A stretch of 36,266 nucleotides of DNA, from assembly GCA_016650125.1 (NCBI GenBank), contig JAENWT010000024.1, positions 1-36,266 of the forward strand. The letters run 5' to 3'. The notes beneath the pieces were generated by a model. The model worked only from the letters and a program-made list of their open reading frames with translations, made no database searches and was not told the origin of the DNA. Positions 13,379 through 21,466 of the stretch are shown piece by piece (position 1 is the first letter of the stretch; each line of letters begins with the position of its first letter). This stretch comes from Thermoleophilia bacterium. Lineage in GTDB: Bacteria; Actinomycetota; Thermoleophilia; Solirubrobacterales; 70-9. A program made the translations under genes and the position numbers.

Positions 13379-16033
13379 ATGTCAGGGGAGAGTCGTCGTA
13401 GTGAACGGGGTGTGAGTCTGGCCGTGGGTTTCACGCTCGTCGTGACCCTTGCCACGCTGCTCATGAGCGCGAACCTCGCCCGGTCGGCCGAGACCAAGTG
13501 CATCCGGGGCGAACGCATGACCGTCGACGCCGGCATCGCCCGGGCCAACGCCTGCTTCACCAAGACTCTGAGCAAGAACGGCTCGCTCTACACGGCGAAG
13601 TTCGCCGACCAGCCGGCGGGCGTGGGGGTCGATCTCAACGGCTTCGTCTTCGGGTCGGGTGGCTCGCCGAAGGGTGAGTCCATAACGATCGACACCGGCT
13701 CCCGGGAGGTGACGAGCGTCGGCCAGACCCAGATGTATTCCCGGAACTGGCCATACGCCGGTCTCAATCCGATCGGAGTGCCGTTCCGGCTCGAATTCAC
13801 GGCACCGAACAAGGGCGAGCTGGTGATCGAGGACATGCGAGTCGGGGTCTATCCGGTTTTCAAGGGAATCCTCGCCGGTTTGATTAGTCCGGTCACCAAC
13901 GTCGAGACACCGATGGCGATCGCTGAGAACGGTAAAGGCTCGATCGGACTCACGGTCCAGCTCTCCGGGATCTTCACGCTCAAGGGCAAACCGCAGTCGG
14001 CGACGATCGCTGTTGCAACCGAGATCGGTCAGGGCAGCACCCTGGACGGCTTCGATCTCGAACTGAACGAGCTCGACTTCTTCAAGGCGGTCATTCTCGA
14101 GAACCTCAAGGCCAACTATTCTGCCTCGGGCAACAAGTTCGGCGGCCGGGTGGCGGTCCGGTTTTCATTCTTCAAGCCGAATGCCCAGGGCGAGGGCAAA
14201 GGCATAATCGCCGGCTTCGGGATCGAGAAGGGCGCCTTCAACGCAGAACTGGGCCTTTCCGGGCTGAGGATCCCGATCGGTCAATCCGGTGGATTCCTCA
14301 CCTCGGTATACGGCGGGATCGACCTCCGCTATCAACCTGAATTCAACCTGCTGCTCAAACTCATGGTTGAAGCCGAGTTCGGACCTAAAATGCCGGTGCC
14401 CTGGGGTCCTCCCGCGGCACCGATCGAGGCAAACGCCGCGCTGAAGTTCGACTACAAGAACAGGGAGGGTGTGTTCCGGATCGATGGAGGCTTGAAACTC
14501 TTCAAGATTCCGGTCGGCAACGCCTACCTCGGCATCTACACCAGCAGCGGGATCGAATTCGGCGCCAACGTCGGAATCGGGGTTCCGAGCCTCCGCGACA
14601 ATCCCCGCGACCCGTTCTACGTCGGTGCCCGGGTCGACGGCTGGATCGGCTGGGACGGGAGATTCCAGTTCGAAGGCGCCGGGCGGTTCTCGCTTTTCGG
14701 GGTCCAGTTGCTGGACGGTCGGGCACTGATCAACAGGAAGGTGATCGGGGGCTGCTGGAAGATCTTCTGGTGGCAGGGTGGCGCGGTCTATCAATTCGAC
14801 AACAGGTCGGTCAACACCTTCGGTACGACCTGCGGACTCGATCGCTACAAGGAACAGTTCCGGGCGGGTGCCTCGATCTCGGCCACCGATTCCCGGTCGC
14901 TGACTCTCGGCAAGCGCCAGGTTGTCCTGCGGGTCAAGGGCGAGGGGGGCGCTCCCCGGTTCTACCTGCGCTCGCCATCCGGCGAGGTCATGAAGGCGCC
15001 GGTCGAAAAGGACGGGGTCAAGCGCTCCGACAACGCCTTCTTCATCGACGAGGTCCATGACGTCACCAACGTCGCCCTCGCCAGGCCCGAGGGCAAGTGG
15101 AAGATCACCGCTTACCGCGGTTCACCGACCATCACCAGCGTCAGGGCCGGCACCTACATGTCCAAGGAGGAGGTCGAGGCGAGGGTGGTCGGCAAGGGCA
15201 AATGGCGGACCCTGGTCTGGGATTCGAAGGGCCAGCCGAACACGACTCTCACCTTCACCGAGCTGATGAAGGGCGGGGTCGAGAATCCGATCCTTGTCAC
15301 CGGTGAGGCGAGCGGGCGCAAGCGGTTCAAGGTCACGACCGGCGCGCTCTACGGAGAACGGCGCCTCCGGGTGGCGGTCATCCACGGCGGCACTCCCCGG
15401 CAGCACGAGGTCCTCGGAACCTATGTCGTCAAGCCGCCGAAGGCGCCCGCTGCACCGAAGACGGTCCGCGCCTGGCGGGACGAGCAGGATGCGACGGTCA
15501 CCTGGAGCCGGGTGGCCGGGGCCTCGAACTACTTCGTTCAGGTGAGGCTGCCACGGACCAAGAAGTGGAAGGGCGCGTATGCCCGGCTACTCGGTCCGAA
15601 GGCCCGGCAGGTGCACTTCCCCGACTTCCCGAGCGGCGGCGTCGCCCGGGCAAGGGTGGTCGCACTCAATAAGGACGGCAGGTTCGGCAAGCCAGGAGCT
15701 TTCTCGTTCCGCACCGAGCCGCGCCAGATAACTCTCCGAACCGCGGTCCGCCGCGGCGCTCATTCCGCGTCGAGGATCGGTGATGGTGTCGGTCTGAAGA
15801 CGATCTGCCCGACAGGCGGCCACTGTAGTGCCCACATCAGGCTGATCCTCGGCAAGCGTGCGATCGGGTCGGCTCGTTACCAGCAGACCCCGGGCACCTT
15901 CCACCACCTGCGGGTACGGCCGAAGTCGAAGCAGCTGCGGGCTCGTCTGGCGGCCGGCCGGTTGAAGAACCTCGAGGTGGAGGTAATTCAGGGGAGGAAT
16001 GGCCGGCACGTCCACGCCTCGTCGGGCCTCTGA
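13379..16033 (+). CDS. Large secreted beta-rich protein with C-terminal FN3-like domain
   Basis: 884 residues. A signal peptide is clear (VSLAVGFTLVVTLATLLMSA, with a probable cut after ARSA). Residues 40-480 are beta-rich with few charged helices and contain alternating phrases such as KANYSASGNKFGGRVAVRFS and GGLKLFKIPVGNAYLGIYTS, which suggests a repetitive beta structure. Four or five cysteines could form disulfides. Residues 690-790 (PKAPAAPKTVRAWRDEQDAT onwards) look like a fibronectin type III module. The frame is open far upstream (to about 12434), but that part is antisense to the oxidoreductase gene. No family is recognised; a cell-surface or extracellular role is likely. Confidence 0.75.
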   Translation: MSGESRRSERGVSLAVGFTLVVTLATLLMSANLARSAETKCIRGERMTVDAGIARANACFTKTLSKNGSLYTAKFADQPAGVGVDLNGFVFGSGGSPKGESITIDTGSREVTSVGQTQMYSRNWPYAGLNPIGVPFRLEFTAPNKGELVIEDMRVGVYPVFKGILAGLISPVTNVETPMAIAENGKGSIGLTVQLSGIFTLKGKPQSATIAVATEIGQGSTLDGFDLELNELDFFKAVILENLKANYSASGNKFGGRVAVRFSFFKPNAQGEGKGIIAGFGIEKGAFNAELGLSGLRIPIGQSGGFLTSVYGGIDLRYQPEFNLLLKLMVEAEFGPKMPVPWGPPAAPIEANAALKFDYKNREGVFRIDGGLKLFKIPVGNAYLGIYTSSGIEFGANVGIGVPSLRDNPRDPFYVGARVDGWIGWDGRFQFEGAGRFSLFGVQLLDGRALINRKVIGGCWKIFWWQGGAVYQFDNRSVNTFGTTCGLDRYKEQFRAGASISATDSRSLTLGKRQVVLRVKGEGGAPRFYLRSPSGEVMKAPVEKDGVKRSDNAFFIDEVHDVTNVALARPEGKWKITAYRGSPTITSVRAGTYMSKEEVEARVVGKGKWRTLVWDSKGQPNTTLTFTELMKGGVENPILVTGEASGRKRFKVTTGALYGERRLRVAVIHGGTPRQHEVLGTYVVKPPKAPAAPKTVRAWRDEQDATVTWSRVAGASNYFVQVRLPRTKKWKGAYARLLGPKARQVHFPDFPSGGVARARVVALNKDGRFGKPGAFSFRTEPRQITLRTAVRRGAHSASRIGDGVGLKTICPTGGHCSAHIRLILGKRAIGSARYQQTPGTFHHLRVRPKSKQLRARLAAGRLKNLEVEVIQGRNGRHVHASSGL

Positions 16034-16075
16034 GTAACGTGTGTGAAACGGATCGGTGGCGGGTAGGTGACGGAT

Positions 16076-16636
16076 ATGCAGAACTTCAGTTCCACATCCG
16101 CACGATTCTTCATCCGGTCCGTCTTTCTGGCGTCTTGCCTGAGCCTCTTCACGTTTACGCTCGCCGCGGACGCCGGTGCGATCTCGCCCAAGACGGTCGT
16201 CGCGACCAAGACGAATGGCATCAAGACGATCGCGGGTATGCGCGTCAACGGTGGCCCTCTCAACCTCGCCGACGTCCGGGGCGAGTTCGGCGCGCCGGAC
16301 CGCACCAAGCGGACCAGCCCCTCGACCTGCGACGCCTTCTACTCCGGCATCCGGTTCATCTTCACTTCTTTCGGCGGCGAGACCACCTGCGGCAGCCTCT
16401 TCCTGCAGAGCGCGGTCATCAGCAAGCACGCCTGGAAGGTGAAGGTCGGCAAGAAGGTTTACCGCGTCGGCCAGTCCGATCGCCGGATCCCGAACGGAGC
16501 GAAGAAGTTCCCGTTCTACGGCTACCGGCTTGCGACCATGCCTTTCATCGGCAGTCGCACCGGAACCGTCTTCGCCCGGGTCAAGAACAATCGGATCTCG
16601 GCCCTGCCGTTGTTCATCGGTGGCGCCGGCGACTGA
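16076..16636 (+). CDS. Secreted protein of unknown function
   Basis: 186 residues. The signal peptide (FFIRSVFLASCLSLFTFTLA, cut near ADAGA) is followed by about 150 residues including VNGGPLNLADVRGEFGAPDR, two cysteines in STCDAFYSGIRF and GETTCGSL that could pair, and a basic C-terminal half. No known family. ATG 16076 is chosen because AGGTGA sits 5 bases before it; GTG at 16067 is the alternative. It lies 42 bp after the large secreted protein gene and may be co-transcribed. Confidence 0.7.
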   Translation: MQNFSSTSARFFIRSVFLASCLSLFTFTLAADAGAISPKTVVATKTNGIKTIAGMRVNGGPLNLADVRGEFGAPDRTKRTSPSTCDAFYSGIRFIFTSFGGETTCGSLFLQSAVISKHAWKVKVGKKVYRVGQSDRRIPNGAKKFPFYGYRLATMPFIGSRTGTVFARVKNNRISALPLFIGGAGD

Positions 16637-16661
16637 GGCCGGGCGAGAGTCCCGCCGACGC

Positions 16662-16667
16662 TAAGGT
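16662..16667 (+). promoter_or_regulatory. -10 box before an ATC start (leaderless layout)
   Basis: TAAGGT, 6 bases, then ATC 16674, exactly where other genes here have ATG or GTG. The same bases (AAGGTG) could act as a weak Shine-Dalgarno sequence. Confidence 0.45.
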
Positions 16668-16673
16668 GCTCAG

Positions 16674-17120
16674 ATCGACGCCAAAGAGATAGTCAAGACG
16701 CTCAACCTGGAGCCGCTGCCCGAAGAAGGCGGCATGTTCCGGAACACCCTCGACGACGGCAACTCCACCGCCATCTACTTCCTGCTCGAAGTCGACAAGC
16801 CGACGATGCTCCACCGGCTCCCCGGTTCCGAAGTCTTCCATTTCTACATGGGCGATCCGGCGGTGCTCCACATCCTCGGCCCCGGCCGCGAGTACGGAGA
16901 CCTCCTCCTCGGCACGGATCTGGAAGAGGGTCATCAGCCCCAGGTGATCGTCCCCGCCAACACCTGGCAGGCAGCCGAGACACTGGGCGAGTGGACGCTC
17001 CTCGGCACCACGATGGCTCCGGGGTTCAGGCAGGAAGATTTCGAACTGGGCATTCGCGAAGAACTCGCCGCCGAGCACCCGGATGCCGCGCAGTTCATCA
17101 CTGACTACACGCCTGACTGA
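16674..17120 (+). CDS. Cupin, DUF985 family, with apparent ATC start codon
   Basis: 148 residues if translation starts at ATC 16674. The protein has the DUF985 cupin pattern: IVKTLNLEPLPEEGGMFRNT, TAIYFLLEVDKPTMLHRLPG, SEVFHFYMGDPAVLHIL, then QPQVIVPANTWQAAETLGEW and LLGTTMAPGFRQEDFELG. Family members begin with a short helix ending LxLxPxPEEGG, and that part is encoded here upstream of the first ATG (16734), so ATG 16734 would cut off a conserved strand. An in-frame TAA at 16662-16664 leaves no ATG, GTG or TTG between it and the conserved region; ATC fits both the family start and the -10 spacing. Sugar or small-molecule role unknown. Confidence 0.75.
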   Translation: MDAKEIVKTLNLEPLPEEGGMFRNTLDDGNSTAIYFLLEVDKPTMLHRLPGSEVFHFYMGDPAVLHILGPGREYGDLLLGTDLEEGHQPQVIVPANTWQAAETLGEWTLLGTTMAPGFRQEDFELGIREELAAEHPDAAQFITDYTPD

Positions 17121-17147
17121 CTTCGGGATTGCCTTCGGCCCCCGGGC

Positions 17148-17609
17148 CTAGATCGACGCGTTCTGTCCGCAGGTTTTGAGCCCCAGATCGCTGGCCAGTT
17201 TGTTTCTTTTGACCTGCTGGGCGATGGCTTCGTTCAGTGCGGTGATGTAGGAAGAGGTCTTTCCACTCGCCATTCCGGGCTTGACCGTTCCGATCAGCGT
17301 CTTGGTGGCTTTCTCCTGGTCATCGAGCGACGCGATCCAAGTGTTCCACCCTTCCTTCTGGTCGGATGGGGGCGTCAGGTCTCTCAGCTGACCGTTCAGG
17401 TCCCGGGTCTCCCCGAGCGACGACTCAAGGTAGGCCTTCATGACCTTGGGGTTCTTCGAGTTCGATGCCGTGCCGTCCAGCAGCTTCAGCTGATTTGCCT
17501 GTGCTGTCTTGCAGAAGCCTTCGGCCTGCGCGATCACGTCGTCACTCGAAGAGCCGCAGCCGATCGCGACCACGCTGAGGAGTCCGAGAACTGGAAGGAG
17601 TCGACGCAT
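17148..17609 (-). CDS. Small lipoprotein of unknown function
   Basis: 153 residues from ATG 17609. Signal peptide MRRLLPVLGLLSVVAIGC with lipobox AIGC. The mature part is helical and charged, with AEGFCKTAQANQLKLLDGTA near the N-terminus and a second cysteine in LKTCGQNASI at the end, which could form a disulfide with the first. Many actinobacterial lipoproteins look like this; no function can be assigned. TAGTGT (17617-17622) lies 7 bases before ATG, which favours it over GTG 17618. Converges on the cupin gene. Confidence 0.75.
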   Translation of the reverse strand: MRRLLPVLGLLSVVAIGCGSSSDDVIAQAEGFCKTAQANQLKLLDGTASNSKNPKVMKAYLESSLGETRDLNGQLRDLTPPSDQKEGWNTWIASLDDQEKATKTLIGTVKPGMASGKTSSYITALNEAIAQQVKRNKLASDLGLKTCGQNASI

Positions 17610-17616
17610 GGTCGGC

Positions 17617-17622
17617 ACACTA
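17617..17622 (-). promoter_or_regulatory. -10 box of the small lipoprotein gene (leaderless layout)
   Basis: Minus-strand TAGTGT, 7 bases, then ATG 17609. Confidence 0.45.
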
Positions 17623-17630
17623 CCCGTGGA

Positions 17631-18707
17631 CTACGCCCCGGGCTCAGCCTCGGGGACCCGCTCCCACCTGGCACCCCGACCTCGCTCGGCGGTCAGGTGA
17701 CCTTCGTCCCGCAGTCCGTCGAGTGCATCTCTAATCGTTGCCTGACTGATGTCGGGCAGGGCATCGTCGATCTGGGCGAGCTGAAAGCGGCGGGGTGCAT
17801 GGGTGAGCACGTAGTTCTTTGCCTGCTCGCGTTTGGTGGTGCCCACCAGCTTCGTATCTGACGCCATCAGCTTCTCGAAGTCGGCATACGCATCCTCGAT
17901 AATTCTGAGCAGATACCTGGCCCAGTAAAGGTAGTCATGAGTGCCCTTGTGCCAGCCGGACTGGCTCTCCCTGAGGGCGAGGTAGTAAGAGTTCTTCGTA
18001 TCGAAGATGCGTTGTTCCAGGGAGACGTACTTGGCCACCCCGTACCCGTTGCGAAGCAGCTCGTTTGTGGTCAGCAGGCGGGCGATACGGCCGTTGCCTT
18101 CCTCAAACGGGTGGATTGCCAGAAAGTCGAGGATCAGTGCGCTGATCAGCAGGAGTGGCGATACCTGACCACTCTCGAGCGCAGATTCATAACGCTCGAC
18201 CAGTTCGGTGAGATTCTGTTCGGTCGGCTTGCCTGCCGGGACCGTCTTGAAGATCACTTTGCTTCTGCCACCAGGCTCATCGGTCCCGATGAAGTTGTCA
18301 CTCGTCTTGAGCTTGCCCGCGGATGGATCACCCGTGTTCCGCATCAGCAGGCGATGGAGATGCAGCATCAGAGGAACGGTGAGTTTTTCCGGGTCCTTCC
18401 CGATCAGGTAATCGACAGCGTCGCGGTAGCCGGCGAACTCTTCTTCGGATCGATCTCGATAGGGCCCGGGGGCACTTCCCCTGAGGACTTCAAGGGCTCG
18501 CTGATCATCGAGTATTACGTTTTCGATCGCGCTTGATGCCGTGATCGAATCGAACCTCGTTCTCGCTGCGAGCCGCTTCAGAATCTGAGGAGCCTGAGCT
18601 TCGTAGAGCTGTTCCCGGCCGCGGCTGTATTCGATCGAACCCACCAATTGGACGAGGTCGAGCGGTACCGGAGCGAACTGGCCTGGAATGTCAGAAAAAG
18701 AGCGCAA
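17631..18707 (-). CDS. Fic-domain protein with C-terminal winged helix (Fic no. 3)
   Basis: 358 residues. Inhibitory motif SSAIEN (58-63), active-site loop HPFEEGNGRIAR (199-210), flap region around residues 150-156, and a C-terminal winged helix (FQLAQIDDALPDISQATIRD followed by ALDGLRDEGHLTAERGRGAR) that should bind DNA. This is the common class II Fic-wHTH architecture. Start TTG 18707 is uncertain; no ATG or GTG lies between it and the upstream in-frame stop. About 25-50 bp upstream are two TTGTCA direct repeats (18730-18735 and 18751-18756, 21 bp apart) and 5-bp arms ACATT/AATGT between them, which may be the operator. It is close in layout to Fic no. 4 at 26846-27835. Confidence 0.88.
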   Translation of the reverse strand: MRSFSDIPGQFAPVPLDLVQLVGSIEYSRGREQLYEAQAPQILKRLAARTRFDSITASSAIENVILDDQRALEVLRGSAPGPYRDRSEEEFAGYRDAVDYLIGKDPEKLTVPLMLHLHRLLMRNTGDPSAGKLKTSDNFIGTDEPGGRSKVIFKTVPAGKPTEQNLTELVERYESALESGQVSPLLLISALILDFLAIHPFEEGNGRIARLLTTNELLRNGYGVAKYVSLEQRIFDTKNSYYLALRESQSGWHKGTHDYLYWARYLLRIIEDAYADFEKLMASDTKLVGTTKREQAKNYVLTHAPRRFQLAQIDDALPDISQATIRDALDGLRDEGHLTAERGRGARWERVPEAEPGA

Positions 18708-18774
18708 ATCTACTAACCTGAGGGTGATCTTGTCACATTAAGCCAAAATGTTGTCAGATTCCTGTGGGACCGGG

Positions 18775-19485
18775 TCAGACTTTGTGAAGCTCCGATTCCT
18801 TCAGCTTCGCCGTCCAGGCCCTGCGCTGGGTCAGGTTGGCGATCGAGGTTCCGATGAACTGGTCTGTTGCCACATCCGGGGCGACCGTTTCGATCACCTT
18901 TTCAAGCACATCCTTCTGGGCCATCTCTTCGACCTTTCGATCCTTCGCTTCCGTTCCCGGCACCGTTCGCAGCGCTCCGTCGATCTCGAGCTGGCCGTGA
19001 AGGCCGACGTAACTTAGCGGCCGTTCCAGCTCGACCCCGTCTTCGAACCGGCCGGTTGCGTCCAGCTCTTCCAGCTCGTAGTTCACGCCGCGGCTTTCGG
19101 AATCGTCCATCGTCTCCAGCTCTTCGTCGGTCAGGTAGGTCATGAAGCCCTGGATCCTCGTGTGGGGTGAGGGGTGGATCGTGGCCGGGATGTAGCCGGC
19201 GGAGATGTGGCTGGAATAGACCGCGTCGTACCCCTCGACCTCGAAGGCGATCACAGGGATGTGGACCTCCGGGATCGCCGCGAATTTGTGGGCCAGGGCC
19301 ACCGGGGACGGGTTCGAGCTGTAGCCGAATACCGGAATCAGGCCATCGAGGTCGATCTCCCAGGTGTCGGGATGGCCCTCGAGCAGGTGCTCGTGATCGT
19401 GGGTGAAGATGTACGAGCACTGCGGACGCCGGAAGGGATAAGCCTTGGCCCGTTCGATCGCTTCGATTGTTCCCATGTTCGGCAT
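18775..19485 (-). CDS. Gamma-glutamylcyclotransferase-like (AIG2-like) protein
   Basis: 236 residues from ATG 19485. VFGYSSNPSPVALAHKF resembles the YGSNL substrate loop of the GGCT fold, and GFMTYLTDEELETMDDSES has a Glu in the place of the usual catalytic Glu. Members cleave gamma-glutamyl amides or similar compounds. The 100 residues after this have no clear assignment, so the protein is longer than a minimal GGCT. TAGGAT 8 bases before ATG 19485 supports this start over GTG/ATG further up. Divergent from the DUF389 gene with about 60 bp between. Confidence 0.55.
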   Translation of the reverse strand: MPNMGTIEAIERAKAYPFRRPQCSYIFTHDHEHLLEGHPDTWEIDLDGLIPVFGYSSNPSPVALAHKFAAIPEVHIPVIAFEVEGYDAVYSSHISAGYIPATIHPSPHTRIQGFMTYLTDEELETMDDSESRGVNYELEELDATGRFEDGVELERPLSYVGLHGQLEIDGALRTVPGTEAKDRKVEEMAQKDVLEKVIETVAPDVATDQFIGTSIANLTQRRAWTAKLKESELHKV

Positions 19486-19545
19486 GCGGGCGGATCCTAT
19501 GTTCTCGGGGTACCCTGCCCTGATCGTGGCGAACGGGGACACAGA

Positions 19546-20439
19546 ATGCTGAGGCTCAGGCTTTCCGCCACCGATGAGGCGAAGGCGGAAGTGATCGACC
19601 GGCTCGGCCGCCTCGAAGGCGTCAAGCGGGTCACCTCGGACCGCAACGACTTTGACCAGGACTGGGTGATCAACGCCGACCTCTCGCCGCGCGCTACCGA
19701 CCTCGTCCTCGATGAGCTGAAGGCTCTTGCTGTTCCTGACGAGGACTACGTGATCGTGCGGCAGGAGGTCGTCGCTCCACGCCGCGAGCCGGGGTCCTCG
19801 CTCAATCCGGACATCGGTTTCGCCTGGGCCGAAGTCCTGGGGGAGGCTCGAGCCAACGCCCGCCCGGCCGGCCGCTACGTCGCCCTGATGCTTGTCGCCG
19901 GCTGCATCGCCGGCATGGGCGTGATCACCGACAACTCGATCCTGATCGTTGGTGCTATGGCAGTCAGCCCGGACCTCCTGCCTATTTGCGCGACAAGCGT
20001 GGCGCTGGTCGGACGCCGTTTCAAACTGGCGAGCCGGTCCTTCGCAACTCTGCTTTTCGGAATGATGCTGGTGATGCTGATCGCCGGAGTGGTCGCATTC
20101 CTGCTCAAGCTGTTCGGCTTCCTCGATGGCAGCGCCCAGAGTTATCTCGGCGGCCTCGGCGGCCTGGTCAAACCCGACTACTCGACCGTGATCATCTCCC
20201 TCGCTGCCGGAATCGCCGCCATCCTCACCTTCGAGACGAGGGCCGCGACCGCGGTCGGCGTGGCGATCTCGATCACCACGGTGCCGGCTTCGGCCTACTT
20301 CGGAGTCTCGGTGGGCCTCGGCGCTGCCGGCACCGGCACCGACGCCTTGGTCACCCTCGGCATGAACGTCTTGCTGATCACCCTCGCTGGAACGATCACG
20401 CTGTGGATCCAGCGGCGAATCGGTTCACCGAACCACTGA
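19546..20439 (+). CDS. DUF389 membrane protein
   Basis: 297 residues. A cytosolic N-terminal domain of about 85 residues (LRLSATDEAKAEVIDRLGRL onwards, ferredoxin-like in appearance) is followed by about six membrane helices with the DUF389 signature: LMLVAGCIAGMGVITDNSIL, IVGAMAVSPDLLPICATSVA and LAAGIAAILTFETRAATAVGVAISITTVPASAYFG in pieces. Function unknown for the family. ATG 19546 has GGGGA about 8 bases upstream and is where the family-like sequence begins; upstream frame is antisense to the GGCT-like gene. Confidence 0.85.
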   Translation: MLRLRLSATDEAKAEVIDRLGRLEGVKRVTSDRNDFDQDWVINADLSPRATDLVLDELKALAVPDEDYVIVRQEVVAPRREPGSSLNPDIGFAWAEVLGEARANARPAGRYVALMLVAGCIAGMGVITDNSILIVGAMAVSPDLLPICATSVALVGRRFKLASRSFATLLFGMMLVMLIAGVVAFLLKLFGFLDGSAQSYLGGLGGLVKPDYSTVIISLAAGIAAILTFETRAATAVGVAISITTVPASAYFGVSVGLGAAGTGTDALVTLGMNVLLITLAGTITLWIQRRIGSPNH

Positions 20440-20472
20440 CCGGGGCGATAAGGGTTCGAGTCGTTGTTGCGG

Positions 20473-20500
20473 TTGACAACCCGGATGTCGTTGTTACTGT
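20473..20500 (+). promoter_or_regulatory. Promoter of the DUF2283 gene
   Basis: TTGACA (20473-20478), 16 bp, TACTGT (20495-20500), then 6 bases and GTG 20507. This is the most complete -35/-10 pair in the window. Confidence 0.6.
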
Positions 20501-20506
20501 CCATAG

Positions 20507-20821
20507 GTGGAACCGAAAATGAAAGCTGACTACGACAGCCAGGCAGACGCGCTCTCGATTGACCTAATAGAAGTCGATCGTTGGCAGGGTTCCGTGATCA
20601 TTGACGACGACTACTGCTTTGTCGCATTGGCGAACGGCTTGCCGGCAAATATCGAGGTGCTCTACCCACGAGAGAACTTAAGTGTTCTGAAGAAGGCGGC
20701 TGATCACTTTGGCCTCGACCACGAGGCAATTGAAGTTGCCGCGAAAGCAGCCCTCGCCGCTCCCGACCGCCTGGTCGTGATCGACCTCTCGGCGAGACGC
20801 CAGCCAGTTCCGCTCGTCTGA
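20507..20821 (+). CDS. DUF2283 domain protein
   Basis: 104 residues. MKADYDSQADALSIDLIEVD matches the short DUF2283 motif (Y-D-x-x-x-D-A-L-x-I-x-L), a small beta domain often found beside mobile elements and toxin-antitoxin genes; function unknown. The C-terminal third (LDHEAIEVAAKAALAAPDRL) looks helical. The start may be leaderless GTG 20507, placed 6 bases after the -10 box, or ATG 20519, which has AGGTGG 8 bases upstream. Its stop directly abuts the convergent membrane protein gene at 20822. Confidence 0.75.
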   Translation: MEPKMKADYDSQADALSIDLIEVDRWQGSVIIDDDYCFVALANGLPANIEVLYPRENLSVLKKAADHFGLDHEAIEVAAKAALAAPDRLVVIDLSARRQPVPLV

Positions 20822-21421
20822 CTAGAGCCGGGCTTCGTACTGCTTGGCCAGCTCGTCGGCCTCCATCGCCGCCTCTTCATGCTCACGGGTTGCCTGTTCC
20901 AGGGCCAGTGTCGCCGCTTCGTACTGCGCGACCTCTTCCGCCGGTGCCAGGGGCACCGGCGGTGCTGCCCGTACCTCTGTGGCCGCCGGGGCGGCCGGAG
21001 CTGCGTAGGCCACCTCCGCCAGCTGGTCAATCCTGGCGACCACGAGGACGATGAAGAGGAGGAGCTCGAAGACCAGCAGGGCCATCAGCAGGATCAGTGC
21101 CTTGACCGAGAAGTAACCGAAGGCGAGGATCACGACCGGAATCGCGATCGCCGCGGCCAGCGACAGGGCCAGCAGCACACCCCAGACCACGGGCCGGAAG
21201 GCCCCGCGGCGTGCCGGCAGGATGTTCGACACTTGGTTGGCGGTGCCGATGAAGATCGCGACCGATGCAGCACTCAGCGCCTTGACCGCGTCCACGACCT
21301 GCAGGTTGGTCGAGAGTTCGGCCGGCCGCACGACGAAGTACAGCGCGGCCGCGGCGGCGGCGCAGAGAACGAAGACCCAGAACAATCCGCCCTGGAAACC
21401 CTTGTCGCGTTTCTCACTCAT
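20822..21421 (-). CDS. Membrane protein with C-terminal coiled coil, unknown function
   Basis: 199 residues. Three to four hydrophobic segments: FWVFVLCAAAAAALYFVV, ALSAASVAIFIGT, VVWGVLLALSLAAAIAIPVV and LILLMALLVFELLLFIVLVV. These are followed by an Ala/Pro linker and a helical, Glu-rich C-terminus (EQATREHEEAAMEADELAKQ) that should form a coiled coil in the cytoplasm. No family recognised. TAAGGT (21428-21433) sits 6 bases before ATG 21421. Confidence 0.75.
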   Translation of the reverse strand: MSEKRDKGFQGGLFWVFVLCAAAAAALYFVVRPAELSTNLQVVDAVKALSAASVAIFIGTANQVSNILPARRGAFRPVVWGVLLALSLAAAIAIPVVILAFGYFSVKALILLMALLVFELLLFIVLVVARIDQLAEVAYAAPAAPAATEVRAAPPVPLAPAEEVAQYEAATLALEQATREHEEAAMEADELAKQYEARL

Positions 21422-21427
21422 TGAGCG

Positions 21428-21433
21428 ACCTTA
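21428..21433 (-). promoter_or_regulatory. -10 box of the membrane/coiled-coil gene (leaderless layout)
   Basis: Minus-strand TAAGGT, 6 bases, then ATG 21421. Confidence 0.5.
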
Positions 21434-21466
21434 CCTTCAACTCGATTGTCGATCCGAAGCGGACCC

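Noticed and set aside
14165-15058. 297-codon minus-strand frame
   Set aside because: Antisense shadow of the large secreted protein gene, without motif or ribosome site.
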